DNA of 32,411 nt from Rhodocollybia butyracea. Taxonomy: Eukaryota > Basidiomycota > Agaricomycetes > Agaricales > Omphalotaceae. The notes below the pieces were generated by a model. The model was not told where the DNA came from. It was given only the letters and a program-made list of their open reading frames with translations, and did not search any database. Shown piece after piece: positions 19,326-30,616 of this stretch. Each line of letters begins with the position of its first letter. Position 1 is the stretch's first letter. A program made the translations under genes and the position numbers. The stretch covers positions 1-32,411 of the forward strand of contig JADNRY010000662.1 of NCBI GenBank assembly GCA_015501585.1, given 5' to 3'.

Positions 19326-21404
19326 ATGGACTCCACCGATTCCATCTTTTTGGAACCTGGTAAGTTACAATCAAGTTACAATGTATGAACTGAACATAAT
19401 CGTTGACATTTCGCTAAGACTTAGATGACGAATTGACCAATTTTGACACCGGTCATGAAGATGGACATAATGATTTTGACGGCAATGCACCTCCCGATGC
19501 AGACACACTATCAAACACAGCTTCCGATGACTCTGACAGTTTTGTTCACAAAACCGATTCACTGGTGAACGAACTTCTTGAAGACCATGGTCCAGTAGCG
19601 ACCGCAATTTTGCACTACATGAGTTTACCCTCCGACGATATACCACCTGCCTCTAAACCTTTCCCACATACTGTGAAGCGTTTGCCTGCAATTGGTGATA
19701 ATGCACTTCATCTTGTCAATGGTGATGGTGTTCCTACCAAACACGTTATAATTGGGCGCATCGTGTCCGTGAACGGACGGTTTAATGATTCGGGAGTGAG
19801 CCCATATCTAGATATGGTGCACCAAGCTGCTGGCCGAGATGTATGTATTGATTTCCCTTGTTATGCACAATATAACACACTAAAGCTTAACAGCAAATAT
19901 CACTGGACACTCTGAAACGCGCGAAATTGAAGCTCGTTCTTCGTTCGCTCCTACCTGACCATACAGGCAACGCAGATGCAAATGAAGTAATAACTGAAGC
20001 CAACACTCGTTTCAATCGATACATTGCATTTGTATCCATAGTTTGGGCCAATTATGAAGAATCCCAGTCTCAACGGGATCGTAAGTATTTACTGTTTTAT
20101 TTTTTCCCCTGAAATTGATCATTTTGGAAGGGCAATTATATCCAAATGGTGTATCAGGTGCACGATGGATTTTTCAAGGCCCTGACTACTACGGTATTCC
20201 TCTTGCGACTGACCATGTCTTCTTCAACGTTCCAACTCGCATGCCTACCGCAAGCCTTCCACTGTCAAGCTTACAAGGTAAGTATTATGCATTGTGTTCC
20301 TGTTTGCCGTACTTTAATACCAGTGCAAGGCGATTTTCTGCCACCAATCCAGAGGGTCAACGAACAAGCTCGGGATGCAAATATTGCGGGTTTGACAGTT
20401 CCAGCTGCTGAAGGTATATATGCCACATAACCCCAACAAGTTGCAAACAATTTTACATTATTTACTGCAGGATTTGATCGAAATCGGCTCGGTCATTGGC
20501 CAGATCCAGATCAGCTGATTCAGACCCTGGGGGAAAAAGTCAATTTGGGGAATGTCACAATTAATGAAGGCGAAGTGTACGACGCCCAAGGTAACAAAAT
20601 ACATCCTATCGATTGGGCATCCACTTTCACTGCGGACACCATTGTAGCTGTTCATATCAGACAATTCATGTATGAGGATCAAGATTATTTTCCTTGCTTG
20701 TTTATGCTTACATTCAGAGTAGATGGGATATTACTTCTTCACGCGATGGCCGTGCAATCCAAAATCCGTCTCGTCACTGCACAACTATTGCAGTTCGAAT
20801 TGATATACTTCCTGATAACGAAGAGGATGTTCGAAACCTCTACGCTCAGCATAGAATTTCTTTGATTGCTAAAGCAAGACGAGCAGTGGAAGAGCAGCGA
20901 GAAGCAGAGGAGCGTCGAGCTAAAGCCTTGGCTGCTGAGACTGCCCGTTTGCAAACAGCCGCGGTAAAGTTACAGGTTGACAGCGACAAGAAGAAACAAC
21001 GCCAGGAACGAATGAAGGCTCTTTGGGCTTCCGTATCATCGGCGCCCGCAACGTCTTCAATTGCAGAGTCTGGTACAAAACATCATTTATCATCACCCAG
21101 TTCTTCCCAAATTCCGTTACCATCTCCATCGAAAGCCTTGCTACCATTGGGGTCTCAAACCCCCATGCCGTCATCGTCGAAAGTCTCGGTGCACCCCCAG
21201 GCCTCCCCCCCCAAACGAGCTGCAGAGGATGAGCCCCCCACTACCCCTTCTCCTTCAAAACGCCCTACTGCGAGGATGTCCACAGGAGGAAAGCCACCAA
21301 AGAAAACGCCAGCTACTGGGCCATCGGTTAAGGATTCTCCTCGTCGTACCCGTAATCGTGGTGGAAAGGAGAAAGCAGATGATCATATGGTCATTGACGA
21401 ATAG
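19326..21404 (+). CDS. Unrecognised seven-exon gene next to the Helitron helicase
   Basis: Exons 19326-19359, 19425-19840, 19894-20080, 20131-20277, 20324-20413, 20471-20669 and 20720-21404 sum to 1758 nt, exactly 586 codons with the TAG stop. Introns of 65, 53, 50, 46, 57 and 50 bp all begin GT and end AG; the first five have strong donors (gtaagt, gtatgt, gtaagt, gtaagt, gtatat), and the last acceptor (cagag) is the least certain. The 585-residue product has an acidic D/E-rich N terminus, then HVIIGRIVSVNGRF and SGARWIFQGPDYYGIP. A long Ala/Glu/Arg coiled coil follows (ARRAVEEQREAEERRAKALA), then an S/P-rich and finally a basic tail with SPSKRP and PRRTRNRGGKEK, suggesting nuclear or DNA-binding localisation. 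It lies 132 bp after the helicase stop on the same strand. I know no family for it. It could be a Helitron accessory protein or a captured host gene. Confidence 0.8.
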
Positions 21405-21533
21405 TGGCCATGATCTGCACAAATTGCGCGCATCGCCGCAGATTTTTTTAATATCTTTCGTTCTATGGTGTATTACAAGTACTTCGCCCTTTTTTTCTTA
21501 GCGACTTTACTACTTATGTTTACCGGCTTACAG

Positions 21534-21561
21534 TGTGGTTCAACCCACAATTTATAACTAG
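21534..21561 (+). mobile_element. Candidate Helitron 3' terminus
   Basis: A hairpin TGTGG-TTCAAC-CCACA (21534-21549) is followed by 8 nt and CTAG (21558-21561), and the next base is T. Helitron 3' ends have a short hairpin about 10 nt before CTRR and insert before a T, so order and spacing fit. The stem is only 5 bp and not GC-rich, so this is a candidate only. If right, the seven-exon gene is inside the Helitron. Confidence 0.3.
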
Positions 21562-21972
21562 TGTATGTACATTTAAAAATCACAAAAAGCAGTTCAACCT
21601 GCCCCAAACGATTGTGCTCGTCATTGAGACCATTACCCACTCATAAGTAAGTTGATAATGCTGAGCTGCGTGACCGTGCCTGACCCTGGGTTAGAATTGA
21701 GGAAGCCACAATCGGTCCTTCACTAACTTTACTACTTGCATAATCGATTGGCACCACCAGAAAGGGGGTTACGACCGGTAGAACGCGAAGTGGTATGATT
21801 ACTCAGGCTCCCACATGACCTTCAACATACTATTCGGCCTTTGCCGCATGTTCGCGTTCAAGGTACGGCAAAGTCCGATATAGTACAATTCCTTCAGAGA
21901 AATAATTACAATAAAGCTGGAATAATGCTAAGCCAGCTCATTGATTTGTGGGGGTCATGTATGACCAGGAAA

Positions 21973-21996
21973 CCGCTTTCCGGCACTGTACAGCGC
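21973..21996. repeat. Dispersed 24-mer, copy 2
   Basis: Exact second copy of the 24-base string at 5466-5489, in the same orientation. The flanks (gaa before, gg/ggag after) also match approximately. The copies lie about 16.5 kb apart, outside the Plavaka gene and just past the Helitron candidate end. Confidence 0.85.
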
Positions 21997-22966
21997 TGGA
22001 GGCGCTCAAAAATACCTGGCACTCTTTCTCGTTGATATCTTCCGTCAAGTTCCCCGTGAAGTACATTCCCTGAATATTCTCGCAAGAACTTTTCGCTCTT
22101 CATTTTTTATGTATCAGGATCGCCATTAATATTCCGGCGATCTCAACCCACTAGCAGTTGCACGTAACCCCAGATATTAGTCTACCCACACGGACCGCTT
22201 TTCAGAGTAAACAATTGATAATATGATAGTGTATGTTTAGATGCGTATGGTCCATTAAACTATTATCATATGCTACTTAGCAACACTCCTTCTCTCTACA
22301 CCCAACAGTTAACATGCGGAAGTTGTTGCTTGCAATGGGGAACTTCCAAGCAGGGTATTTGTATAACTGGACTGTATCGGAAATTACTTTCAGGGAAGTA
22401 GACATCATAATGCGCACCAGCCTCCCAGCCCATTAGATTGTTAACCGGGATCCATCTCACTGATAGTGATATGCCGGTTAGGGCTCAACGCCCTGGGCCG
22501 GGTCAAGCTACACCAAGCCAGGCCATGAAATGGGGAAGGATGTATTGAATGAATAACTTGCCCTCGGCCGTTTTAAATTGCATTGAGGATATTTTCTCAT
22601 TGAAGATCTCAATTTCAGTGTCTGGCAAAACAAAACCACATCATATCATAAAAGTACGATATGTTGTACATCGAAGAAGTCGGAAGTTGGTGGTCATGAT
22701 GGTATTGACCGTGGATCACCTGGGTTCCGAGCACCAACTGAAACCTGATATGCATTGAACTTGCTGGAAATTTGGAATGTGTAAAAGAAACAAGAAAATA
22801 TTGGTAAAGGTCTAAACAAAGAGCATAAGTACTTATATCCTTACTCCAGAAGAGTTCAAATTGCTAATGGGAGGAGAACTGACTGAGGTTATTGACCTGG
22901 CCGAGAATCCCAAAAATATTGAACTGCTTTGGCAGTGATCGCTACAGAGGAGCTCCAGGCGCTCAA

Positions 22967-22986
22967 GGATTGAAGTACTTCAATCC
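22967..22986. repeat. 20-bp perfect palindrome
   Basis: ggattgaagtacttcaatcc equals its own reverse complement over all 20 bases, with no spacer. It is not within a recognisable gene and could be a binding site for a dimeric protein or a relic of an inverted duplication. Confidence 0.9.
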
Positions 22987-24586
22987 ATTGGACATGGGTG
23001 GCTGAAAATATCAAAGAGACCAAAAACAACTGGAAAGGGAAGGAGTATTATAGCTAGTGCATGTGGGGATCCGGGTTCCTGGATCTATAACTACTGGTAA
23101 TCTGTGGAAGGAACAGCTTCTGTACTGTATATCAGTCTATTATGATATGAGCCACATAACTCACACTATGAACCAGAACCACATTATTGCTACAGTCTTA
23201 TACAGATCACTGTGCAAACCTTGGAAAGAGGGTTTCAAAACTTGCGAGGTGAAGCACCGCCGGCACATATTTGAAAGCTGTCCATTGTCAACGGGATTGA
23301 TTGCCAGGAGGAAAGTACATTTTTGGTCTTCTTTCATTCTATCATCTCACAGTCTGATTAAGACTACTTCTAACCAATCTTAACTTGTTTATTCTATTCT
23401 AAAGGGAGTTTATTTCGTAGAAAAGACTACTCGAAGCCCCCAACGAACTCGAAGCTTCTCCTGCACTAAATCCCGTGTTGTTGCTGAATTATCGTTCTGT
23501 TATCTGGAAGACACCCTTTCCTAGTACTTGTATCAGACTCTCTTCCTAATTTCTATATTTGCTTATCTTGCGCAGATTGCAATATTCGATAGTAATGTCC
23601 TCAGGTAATGGGCTTTTGTAGTAGTAGCCGCATTGCGTTACAGCGTCACTGCGTGGCGGATGCTGTTCTAACCGCAGCTAGATCTAGCTGATTTGATAAA
23701 TTATTGTTGTAGCTGGAATCGGTTAATACTTAATTTATAGTTACATTGTGTGTCAAGTTTTCAGAACTGTATACCACTTTCTGGACGCTGATCCCGATTT
23801 TCTTTTGGTTAAGCAAAGGATTGGGTTTGATGTCTTCGTTCTGGAGCATTCTTTGTGTAAACTAAGCCGCGACAATATTTTGCAGAACTATTGACCTTGC
23901 TGTACATTACTACTATATATACAGGCAGACCTCTGTGCCTGGGTATGACTTCATCTCCTAATATCTTTCATGTTTCCGTTTGGATTTTCACTGGATTTAA
24001 TACAAAACTCTCAAAGCAAAAAACACGAGAAATACAGCGGTTTGACAGGGAGTACCACACTCAGTACTACACCAAGAGAAAAACCGTCATCTGTGACGGG
24101 ATACCACTCCCCTGACATTCGTAAAAGTAGCTCTGCTGCCTAACTCCAAGTGGCAGCAGAAGAAGTGCTTGGTGCGAGAGCGATTTTCGGAGTGGGGTTA
24201 CCACGCCGGGCCTTCTATGAATCCCCGCAAAGACGGGACCCTGGTTTAGCTCCAAGGGGCAGCGGAGAATATGAGTGTTTTGAGCAGCCTCACCAAGCCG
24301 ATTTCACGACAATACGGATGGTTGTCCCGCCGCAGAATTAGTTCGCTACTACCTATCCCAAGGATATCGTCGACTCGTGGTCCCTGCGACGGCTTGTCGA
24401 CTAACAATATACAACCCAGACTGGGTGAAATCAACCCCAAGCAAATTTTTTCATTTTTCACTTCAGATCGAAGCTTCTGCGGCTAAGTTTCTTCATGGGC
24501 CAAGACAATATACCACCTTGTGACGAAAGTAACCATGTACTAGTCTACCTCCCAGTTTTAGGTGGCGCTGGCTCTTTCTCTGAACT

Positions 24587-24650
24587 AGTGGTAGTCGTAT
24601 TCTCAACTCCGTAAGACCTAGTGTAAAACGGAGTTGATACGACTACCACT
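24587..24650. repeat. Inverted repeat, 23-bp arms
   Basis: agtggtagtcgtat plus caactccgt on the left (24587-24612, with a 3-nt bulge tct) is fully complementary to 24628-24650 around a 15-nt loop. It is a foldback structure with no coding potential, possibly a small MITE or a hairpin-RNA source. Confidence 0.85.
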
Positions 24651-25050
24651 ACTTTGGCAAATAATAAAATGACTAGGCAATCTTGGTAATTACAAAATAT
24701 GTTGTCCGCTGCAGCGTGCATGCGGAGGAAACGGATCTGTTAAGTGCGTGACTTACAGTAGACGGGAGAGAAACACAGGCAGCAGACTAGCTAGTCCATC
24801 AGTGGCGCTCCAGAAGGATCGGCAGGGGCATCCGCAAATCAAAGTCAAATATTTTTGAAGGCACTACGTTGGACAGGCAAAACAATATCAGTGGATTGTC
24901 CGTGGAAACGGCGGAGGTGCGGAAGATATCAATGCTTTCGTCTTCAAAAAAATTGTACCCCAGTGGATTCGCTAACCCCTACTATGTTTTTGTCGGTCGT
25001 AATTCTCGTGAAGACCGTGCCACACATCATGAAGTGTCGACCTTGTCCCG

Positions 25051-26627
25051 TCCTCCACTGCTCAACACCCCACTCGAGTTAAAAACTGAAAATCGCGTCG
25101 TTTGTTCCTAACCCATACGCACTTTCGTTGGTGTGTAAGGAACTGCAAGCTCCTGTCAATATTGAGCTGTATAAATCTTTACACTTTGTAAACGCGCTTG
25201 CTCTCTCATACTTTTTGACAATCCGAACTAACAACTTGGAAACAATCTCATTTAATTCGGCACGCAGTCATCGGGGCGCCAACGACCGTGACGTTCGAAT
25301 GCGGTCATTCCAACAGACATATCCTCATTCTTCACGAGATGATTGGAGTTACAGCTTCCGCCGCTTGAGATCACCAAGTATATTGGTTCGATTTTGTGGC
25401 TTGCGAACACTGCGCATCGAAGGTGCATTCCTACCAACACCTTTCCGGATGTGATTTGGGCTCTCAGTTCTCTCAACGAACTGGAACTAAGCCACGTCTG
25501 CATCCCAACTGGTATCAACCTCAATGGGAAAAATATGCAGTAAACATACTCCGTACGAATACAATCTGCTGGCATGGGAGTGGACAAGCTCAAAACTTTA
25601 TTCTTCTGTTATGCTTTCCTAACCTAATTCATGTCACCTGTACCTGGGACATGTGGTGGGAGGCAGACGCTGAATTTTCTAACCTGTCGACGTCAATCTT
25701 GTCACTGGATTTGACGGCAGTTGTCTCATCTTTTAACCATCCACCTGTCGGTGCAGAGTCACAACACTCTTTGGATCTATTTCGTTTGTTGCTGTGTGCG
25801 ACACCGCAACTTCAGCATCTTGCTATATGCAATGTCTTTCTACCTCATAATTCCGATCTGCTCTGTACCTCGCATCAGATATTTCTTCCGAAACTTCAAA
25901 CATACACAGGCCCCTACATCCTTCTCCATAAACTCTACAGCCCTTCAATGGAAGATTTCCGCTCAATTCATTTTTCTGACTTCAGTATTCAGAGTGAACT
26001 GGCTACACAGTTTGTCCCTCATGTTTCTCAAATTGTAGAACTGGGAATCCATATCACTTGTGGCGTTGATATTCATCATTTTGCTGGATGCTTTCCGAGC
26101 GTTCATTCGATTGAGGTGTTGACATGTGTATTCTTAAATAATGTGAGTCTACTTCTGTTGCACAGGAATCGTCACTCACATTTGTACAGCGGTTGATGCA
26201 TCGTTTGTTGCGACGGTGGAAAACAAGCTTCCCGAATCTTCAGACCTTGACGTTCAACTGGAGAAGTAACAAGTCCATTGAGGAATTGATTGCGTCTTGT
26301 GGGTTAGATAACATCCCTGCTGGCATCAACTTACGCCATCGTATAAATGGCGTGCTGTACGAGAGTCGTGAGCAGCTGTGGGTGCCAAATACAACGAGTG
26401 GTTCATACAAACCGCTATTTCGTACAGGTAAAAGTTTACTTCTTAGATTGAATGTAACTCATTATCTCTAACAGTTATGGATAAATGCCGAAGGTCCCAC
26501 AGAGTTACGAGGATTTAAATATGATATTGTACATCTTCGAATACCCGAAATTTTTCTCTGGCGTCTTGGTACAGTAATGTTCAGTAGATTACCAGTCTTT
26601 CCATTGTTCGACTCCAAAAGTACGTAA
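25051..26627 (+). pseudogene. F-box/LRR-type gene A, frameshifted
   Basis: An F-box-like start, LLNTPLELKT, continues in another frame as IASFVPNPYALSLVCKELQA (shift near 25085-25092, in a run of A). It is followed by leucine-rich repeat-like segments such as LRTLRIEGAFLP, FPDVIWALSSLNELELSHV, TPQLQHLAICNVFLP and FPNLQTLTFNW, spread over all three frames. Shifts occur near 25440 and again between about 25540 and 25610; a 23-nt gtgagt...cacag gap at 26143-26165 is too short for a normal intron. A GT-AG intron (about 26428-26474) leads to a last exon, WINAEGPTELRGFKYD...LFDSKST, ending TAA at 26625-26627. F-box/LRR proteins are substrate adaptors of SCF ubiquitin ligases; this copy looks inactive. 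Confidence 0.55.
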
Positions 26628-26687
26628 CGCTTCACTGGTCTGAAAGTGACTCAGACAACGCTTCACTGCTCTGAAACTAACTCAGGT
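26626..26687. repeat. Tandem duplication, period 31
   Basis: aacgcttcactggtctgaaa and the following bases repeat once 31 bp later with four or five changes. The duplication starts at the stop codon of F-box gene A. Confidence 0.8.
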
Positions 26688-27097
26688 CCCATGGAGATTA
26701 AAAATTCTTCTCAGAGCGTAGTTCAACTTCACAAGCTCGCGCTAAACCCACTACGGCCCAAGTACCGTAATGATCCTTACATTGGGACAAACTTTCGAGA
26801 GACCAATCACCTGGCCTGCTTCCACTTGCTCGCTGACCTCCGCCTCTATCAGCCTGTAACTTGTATCAAATCAGGGCGCAATTTTGGTGCCGTTCAATCG
26901 ATCATTAAGATCCGTATTTGATATTGTAATACACGGTTTCCACTTTTGGGATCTACCGACAATCTAAAGTTTCTGCGGTTCCCCCACGAGTTTACGCATC
27001 AACGTAACTAAAATACACTTACTAGGACTCATATATCTCAGTGCATGGACCTTTTAAGCATGCTAAAAAATTCAACACTGATAAATCTTCCCTCTCC
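26688..27097. other. Spacer between F-box genes
   Basis: A 91-codon frame (26646-26921) crosses this stretch but shows no motif and begins in the tandem duplication, so I do not call it. The last part is the immediate upstream flank of the next F-box gene. Confidence 0.45.
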
Positions 27098-28586
27098 ATG
27101 ACAGGTAAGTAAGTCGTAACAAGTAATTCAATTCATTAACTTCCGAAATACATTAGTGCTTCTGGATTTTCCCGATGAACTCCTGGAAAAGATTGCAATC
27201 GAAACAGGGGATCGTGAAACTATGTACCTGCTCTCTTCAGTCTCACGACGACTGAATGAAGTCGTTGCCCAGATTATTCGCATCTCCAATGCTCAGACGC
27301 TAACAGCATTGGCACGCCCATCTGCATACTTTGCGTTTTAACACGCATCCAGCTTATTTTGTCAATAAGCTCAACATCAAATGCCGGTCCTGGGAGTGGG
27401 ACAAAGTGAAATCTATGCGATTTACATGTGCATTTACCAACCTCTCGATCGAAAAACACACAGTACCCTTCGATCTTTTGATTTTAGATCTTCCAAGCAC
27501 TTCCATGACTGACTTGTTTGGGAGCATACGTGTCATTCCGCCGTTGAAAGTAGAGAATCTGACACTACGATTGTCCTTTCCTTCTACTAGGAGGAACATT
27601 ACGTTGACGGTGATGTGTTACACTCAATCGAATATGGCATAATTACTTAACTATAATTTCTCAGAGAATTTTCTTTGGGAAATCTCTTACGTCCCTTACT
27701 TTGGGCTTCAGCGATCCAGATATAACAACGTCAGTCCACTGATAGCATGTCACTGGTAGCTCGTTAACAGGAATGCTAGCGACTACTCCACGATCGCGAA
27801 AGTACTCAAATATGCCGACTGAAAGCCCAAACATTATCACTGGACTTGGAACTTCCCAGTCCCTCCTCGCACGTAGTGTTTACTGCAAAGGCTTTTTGAC
27901 AGTGTTGATTTTCAATTCCAACACCTTCGAGCCTTCACTTATTACAACTATAGTGCAGAGTTGGATGTGCGCAAGTTCTTGTTCATCACCGCATCACGTC
28001 ACTCTCATATCTGGTTCTACACGACATATACAGCGGAAACACGCTGATGCTCTCAGAAAGTGATAATCTGACGTGTTTCCAAGGCGCGATCTCTGTGGCC
28101 ATCCCTATCATCATTTCTCATCACCTTACTGCTTTCTATCACGTACTATCATCCTCGGATGTTCGATGCACTTTGTAGTGCATTGGCTACATCACCATCC
28201 ATTGTTTTATTCGAAATTCGTCCTCTGAATGGTTTAACAAATCTGAACTACATAAAATCGCATGTACATGCAAAGGCTGAATGTTTGGATGTACAATGGC
28301 CTTTGAGATTCTGAAATGATAGTAAGCTGCATTTACTTCATTTTTCTATGTTTACTCTAACCACCTGCAGGATGCAAGCAAACGCTTCTACATCCTTCTC
28401 CTAACTAGCATGCCTCGACTCAGACTATTAACTGTTGCTTTTCCACCGGCGTCATCAGATTCTCTGGCCACGATTCACAGTGCAATACTAGATCAGGTCA
28501 TGGTAAAGCATCATCCTAGGAGGCAGGTGAAAATTGTTGTGAACAAGTACATTCCAATTCGCCCGATTCTTGTATATACTACTTAA
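27098..28586 (+). pseudogene. F-box/LRR-type gene B1, frameshifted
   Basis: Coding begins with a 7-nt exon ATGACAG (27098-27104), then a GT-AG intron (27105-27156) into a typical F-box, VLLDFPDELLEKIAIETGDRE, with SSVSRRLNEVVAQ. After SAYFA a one-base insertion in a T run near 27335-27342 moves the frame to NTHPAYFVNKLNI and LRR-like DLLILDLPSTSMTDL and VENLTLRLSF. The middle (27640-28320) is broken in several frames. A gtaagc...ctgcag intron (about 28322-28371) leads to a clean last exon, RFYILLLTSMPRLRLLTVAF, ending TAA at 28584-28586. It is a paralogue of the 29120-30616 gene. It would have been an SCF-type adaptor; it is probably a pseudogene. Confidence 0.65.
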
Positions 28587-29119
28587 ATTTGTTTATCCTT
28601 GCTCAAATACGCTGAAAAGACGAGTGTAAGCGCCACATGCTCCTAGCACTGCAGGTGCACTACCAGTGGTTTACTTCAGATAATCAAGGCCAAGAACGTC
28701 AAGTAACTTCAAGTAACCGAGGCTCGATTGTTTTCCTCCACTCCTTGGATGAGACGATATCCGCATAACACTGCCGTGTTTGGATTACAGTCAGCGGCGA
28801 GAACATAACTTAAGATGTGGAAATATCAGTCTGCAATGAGACATGCATGTCAACACAGTAGTAAGCAATCGATCAGATCCTAGTTGGATCCTAAGTAAAA
28901 CTGCATCTTTTTGTATCCATCTTTCCGTATCCAAAAGGGTTTAGATGCACAGCACAGCCTACCACTACCGGAACTCACAATATATTGGCCATGATATATC
29001 ACTTCGCGTACATTCGGTTCAGTAATGAAAGTTCCCTGCCAACTTCCCTCCCACGTTCTACATGTACGTCCCTTGGGCACAGGGCAAAAGGTTATTCCAT
29101 TTGACTACAACTACCAACA
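28587..29119. other. Spacer between F-box paralogues
   Basis: Only short frames without motifs. It includes the upstream flank of the second paralogue. No repeat or RNA gene was noticed. Confidence 0.5.
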
Positions 29120-30616
29120 ATGAAAGGTATACTGGCATGCACTGTAAAAATACATCTCTAACTATCTGTACCCAGGACTCGAAGATCTTCCCAACGAACT
29201 AATATCCACAATTGGAGAGGAATATCTGGAGCGGCAATCAGTCTACTCACTTTACAGTGTGTGCTTTAGATTTGCAGAATCTTAGGCAGGATACTGTACA
29301 AAACATCGACACATAAAGCTACAATTGCGTTAACTCGTGTCGCTATCTACGAAACGTGAACTTTACCTCTCATCCTACAACATTTGTTCGACATCTCTCT
29401 GGATAGTTCTAAGGGAGCGTGGATTGGTCCGGCGGATTGGGAATGTCGTCTTGCCCTCCAAGCTGTATTACATTCCAGAGATGGAAAGTTGGATTCCTTA
29501 TCTCTTGAATCCTACCACCTCTCAATTGGATGGCTGCTCCATGGACTCAAACAAGCATTCATTTTGAAATACAATGCTCCGCATTTGCCTTCCTTTTCCA
29601 AACAAAGATGAAGACGTGATTCTAACAGTAAGACTATGATCCCTTTCAACATAACTGATTAACATGTACCAAGAAAAACACTGTTTTCGGAAACAATGAC
29701 TTCCTTAAATTTGGCTTTTGATAACATACAATTTTCACGTAAGTTAGTAAATAAAACCTCGGATTCATACATGCTAATAGTGGACTCAATAGCCGAATAC
29801 TTTGTAATTGCAAAAATTGTACAAGACTTGCATAACAGAAGCCCTAACCTCACCACACTAGTTCTACGCCTACACACGCAAACAACACTTCCTGTCACTG
29901 AGCTACAAGCTGTTTTCAATGACCTTGACTTTACCTTTCCCAAATTGACGTCCTTCAGTTACTCGGGCGGTGATGTTCAGCTCAATATTTTGGGATTCCT
30001 CAGACGTCACCGGAGCGTGCGACACCTCGTATACAGCACCAGTGACAAACATATCGAGGACCTAAAATCAACACTGGCCATTCACTATCCAACTTGGTGT
30101 ACTTCGAAGGATTGTCAACAGCAGCTATAGAGGTGATGGAACATTGCTCACTTCAAAAGCTGCAAATTCGGTACTGCGATCCATCTTCTTGGGTCACTTT
30201 CTGTGCAGCTTTGAAGACATCCACACCATCACTTCCCTAAATTTCTACTCTGTGAATGGCTTGCGCCTGGACGACGTCCAGTCACTTCTGAATGCTTGTA
30301 CGCAATTGCAAAGCTTTGGGTGCGTTTTGAGATGTGATCATAACGCTTTGGCTGTGAGGAACATGGTTATTATCTTCATGATTATTATCTAACCTTTCTC
30401 AAGTCAACCAGCAGGAAATTTTATGAGCGCGTATTCAACAGTTTACCCCAACTCACTGAACTGACAGTGTCTTTCTGGCTAAGTCACCAGAATGGTATGG
30501 CAGAAATGCAGATTTCTATCTTGAACAAAGTTATACGCACAATGAAAGTACCTAAAGTACATGTCCAAGTCTGTACAGATAACTTGTTAGTTCCTTTGCT
30601 GGAATACGATACATAG
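29120..30616 (+). pseudogene. F-box/LRR-type gene B2, frameshifted
   Basis: Same layout as its left neighbour: a 7-nt first exon ATGAAAG (29120-29126), a 49-bp GT-AG intron (29127-29175), then the F-box LEDLPNELISTIGEEYLERQ and SLYSVCFRF. The frame changes after AES (near 29283), then reads LGRILYKTSTHKATIALTR. LRR-like parts follow: MTSLNLAFDNIQFSR, SPNLTTLVLRLHTQ, FPKLTSFSYSGGDVQL, then CSLQKLQIRYCDPSSW and ITSLNFYSVNGLRL in different frames. The final exon, RKFYERVFNSLPQLTELTVSFW...LLEYDT, ends TAG at 30614-30616 and is homologous to the B1 last exon. Several shifts without introns mark it as a pseudogene. Confidence 0.62.

Larger units (their letters stand above)
21562..24586. other. Long non-coding stretch
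   Basis: No gene is supported. Frames up to about 108 codons (such as 23057-23383) lack motifs. The stretch holds the second copy of a dispersed 24-mer, a short hairpin agggc-tcaac-gccct near 22477-22491 and a 20-bp perfect palindrome at 22967-22986. Confidence 0.5.

Noticed and set aside
19841..19915. Reading the accessory gene straight through to a stop at 19915
   Set aside because: A gtatgt donor at 19841 and a ttaacag acceptor at 19893 remove the stop and give a continuous frame through the next exon.
23057..23383. 108-codon frame as a transposon protein
   Set aside because: No recognisable motif and no continuation on either side.
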